From positions 1 to 6,585 of the forward strand of contig JBOHUE010000076.1 in assembly GCA_050734185.1 (NCBI GenBank): a stretch of DNA of 6,585 nt, in the 5' to 3' direction. The stretch comes from JAFALX01 sp050734185 (lineage in GTDB: Bacteria; Chloroflexota; Dormibacteria; Aeolococcales; Aeolococcaceae). The position numbers were made by a program, and so were the translations under genes. A model generated the notes under the pieces. The model had not been told where the DNA came from and did not search any database. It was given only the letters and a program-made list of their open reading frames with translations. Below are positions 5,484 through 6,585 of this stretch, one piece after another. Position 1 is the first letter of the stretch. Every line of letters starts with the position of its first letter.

Positions 5484-6585
5484 ATGGCAGGAATTGACGG
5501 CCGGCTGGCGGCGCTCGAGACCCGGTACACCGAGATCGAGCAGGAGCTGAGCCAGCCCGACGCATTCAACGACCTCGATCGCCTGCAGCGCCTCTCGCAG
5601 GAACAGGCGCGCCTGCGCGAGGTCGTGGAGACTGGTCGCCGCTGGCGACAGGCACGCCAGCGCGCCGCCGATGCGGTGGAGCTGTCGCGCACCTCGACCG
5701 ACGAGGAGATGATCACGCTTGCCGGGGAGGAGGCGATCGAGCAGCAGCAGCGTGCCGATGCCGCGCACGAACAGCTGCGCACGCTGCTCCTGCCCACCGA
5801 TCCCAACGACGAGCGCGATGTCGTCGTCGAGATTCGTGCCGGCACCGGTGGGGACGAGGCCGCGCTGTTCGCCGGGGATCTGTTCCGCATGTATCTCCGA
5901 TACGCGGAGCGACAGCGCTGGCGCATCGAGGTGCTCGACCAGAACGAGACCGCCGGGCACGGATTCAAGGAGATCGTCTTCGAGGTCCACGGTCGCGGCG
6001 CGTACTCGCGTCTGAAGTTCGAATCGGGCGTGCATCGCGTGCAGCGCGTGCCGCAGACCGAGGCGCAGGGGCGCATCCACACGTCGGCAGCGTCGGTGGT
6101 GGTGCTGCCCGAGGCCGACGACATCGAGGTCGCCGTCGACGAGAACGACCTGAAGATCGACGTGTACCGCAGCACCGGCCCCGGTGGTCAGAGCGTCAAC
6201 ACGACGGACTCCGCGGTGCGCATCACGCACCTGCCGACCGGGCTCGTGGTCACGTGTCAAGACGAGAAATCGCAGATCAAGAATCGCGCCAAGGCGATGC
6301 GCGTGCTGCGCGCGCGCCTCTACGACCTCGCCGAGGCGAAGCGACACGCGGAGTTGACGGAGACTCGCCGCTCCATGGTGGGCAGCGGCGATCGCAGCGA
6401 GAAGATACGCACCTACAACTTCCCGCAGTCGCGCATCACCGATCACCGCATCGACCTCACGCTGCATCAGCTGCATCGCGTGCTCGACGGCGACCTCGAC
6501 ATGCTCATCGAGCCGCTCATGCAGGAGGAGCAGGCGCGCCGCCTGCTCGAGGAGTCGGAGGCAGGCGGCGTCCCCAGCCCGGCCG
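5484..6585 (+). CDS. prfA: Peptide chain release factor 1 (3' end at window edge)
   Basis: The frame is open to the window end, giving 367 residues, slightly longer than the usual 355-360, so the stop must be close. ATG 5484 is preferred; an in-frame GTG at 5457 would add nine residues, and neither has a strong ribosome site. The N-terminal region (1-110) is a helical coiled-coil-like domain. The stop-codon reading motif is PQT (190-192), the PxT form of RF1 that reads UAA and UAG, rather than the SPF of RF2. It sits in RVPQTEAQGRIHTS. The peptidyl-tRNA hydrolysis motif GGQ is at 234-236 in RSTGPGGQSVN. The conserved SEKIRTYNFPQSRITDHR segment (305-322) completes the family. Gln236 is the residue normally methylated by PrmC, whose gene often follows prfA and may lie just beyond the window. 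The gene starts 30 bases after the DUF1385 stop. Confidence 0.96.
   Translation, partial: MAGIDGRLAALETRYTEIEQELSQPDAFNDLDRLQRLSQEQARLREVVETGRRWRQARQRAADAVELSRTSTDEEMITLAGEEAIEQQQRADAAHEQLRTLLLPTDPNDERDVVVEIRAGTGGDEAALFAGDLFRMYLRYAERQRWRIEVLDQNETAGHGFKEIVFEVHGRGAYSRLKFESGVHRVQRVPQTEAQGRIHTSAASVVVLPEADDIEVAVDENDLKIDVYRSTGPGGQSVNTTDSAVRITHLPTGLVVTCQDEKSQIKNRAKAMRVLRARLYDLAEAKRHAELTETRRSMVGSGDRSEKIRTYNFPQSRITDHRIDLTLHQLHRVLDGDLDMLIEPLMQEEQARRLLEESEAGGVPSPA

Noticed and set aside
5478..6476. 332-codon open frame on the - strand opposite prfA
   Set aside because: prfA is unmistakable on the + strand with PQT and GGQ motifs; the antisense frame mirrors its codon bias.
5484..6585. Release factor 2 (prfB) instead of prfA
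   Set aside because: The recognition loop has PQT rather than SPF, and no programmed frameshift site is seen near the start.

Overview
The window is high-GC and compactly coded. Every convincing gene lies on the + strand and gaps are short. Gene content and codon use suggest a high-GC bacterium of the Actinobacteriota (for example Thermoleophilia-like) or a neighbouring terrestrial high-GC lineage. This placement is inference from the style of the genes, not from a marker analysis.

Left part (1-1087): the 3' part of a gene for an extracytoplasmic solute-binding protein of the branched-chain amino acid type. Its signal peptide region lies outside the window. Middle-left (1096-2591): a two-gene unit. 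The first gene encodes a poorly known protein whose C-terminus looks like a ribbon-helix-helix (RHH) DNA-binding domain. It overlaps by 26 bases a gene for a trypsin/HtrA-like serine protease with one PDZ domain and no export signal. Directly against the start codon of the RHH gene is a perfect tandem repeat of an AT-rich 8-mer (TGTAATCA twice), a good candidate operator or promoter element for this unit.

Right part (2640-6585): a tightly packed, co-oriented run of a small YCII/DGPF-like protein, a radical SAM enzyme of unknown substrate, ribosomal protein L31 (rpmE), a DUF1385/YqhQ-type membrane protein and peptide chain release factor 1 (prfA, which runs to the window edge). The radical SAM start codon is buried in a strong hairpin. 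The radical SAM stop overlaps the rpmE start (GTGA), and a promoter-like sequence sits just before rpmE. Adjacency of rpmE, a DUF1385 gene and prfA looks like a conserved translation-associated cluster. The radical SAM gene is the unexplained passenger.

The most interesting points are the repeat-RHH-protease unit and the radical SAM gene coupled to rpmE. No tRNA, rRNA, CRISPR array, insertion sequence or attachment site was seen. No stretch over 300 bases lacks a gene.
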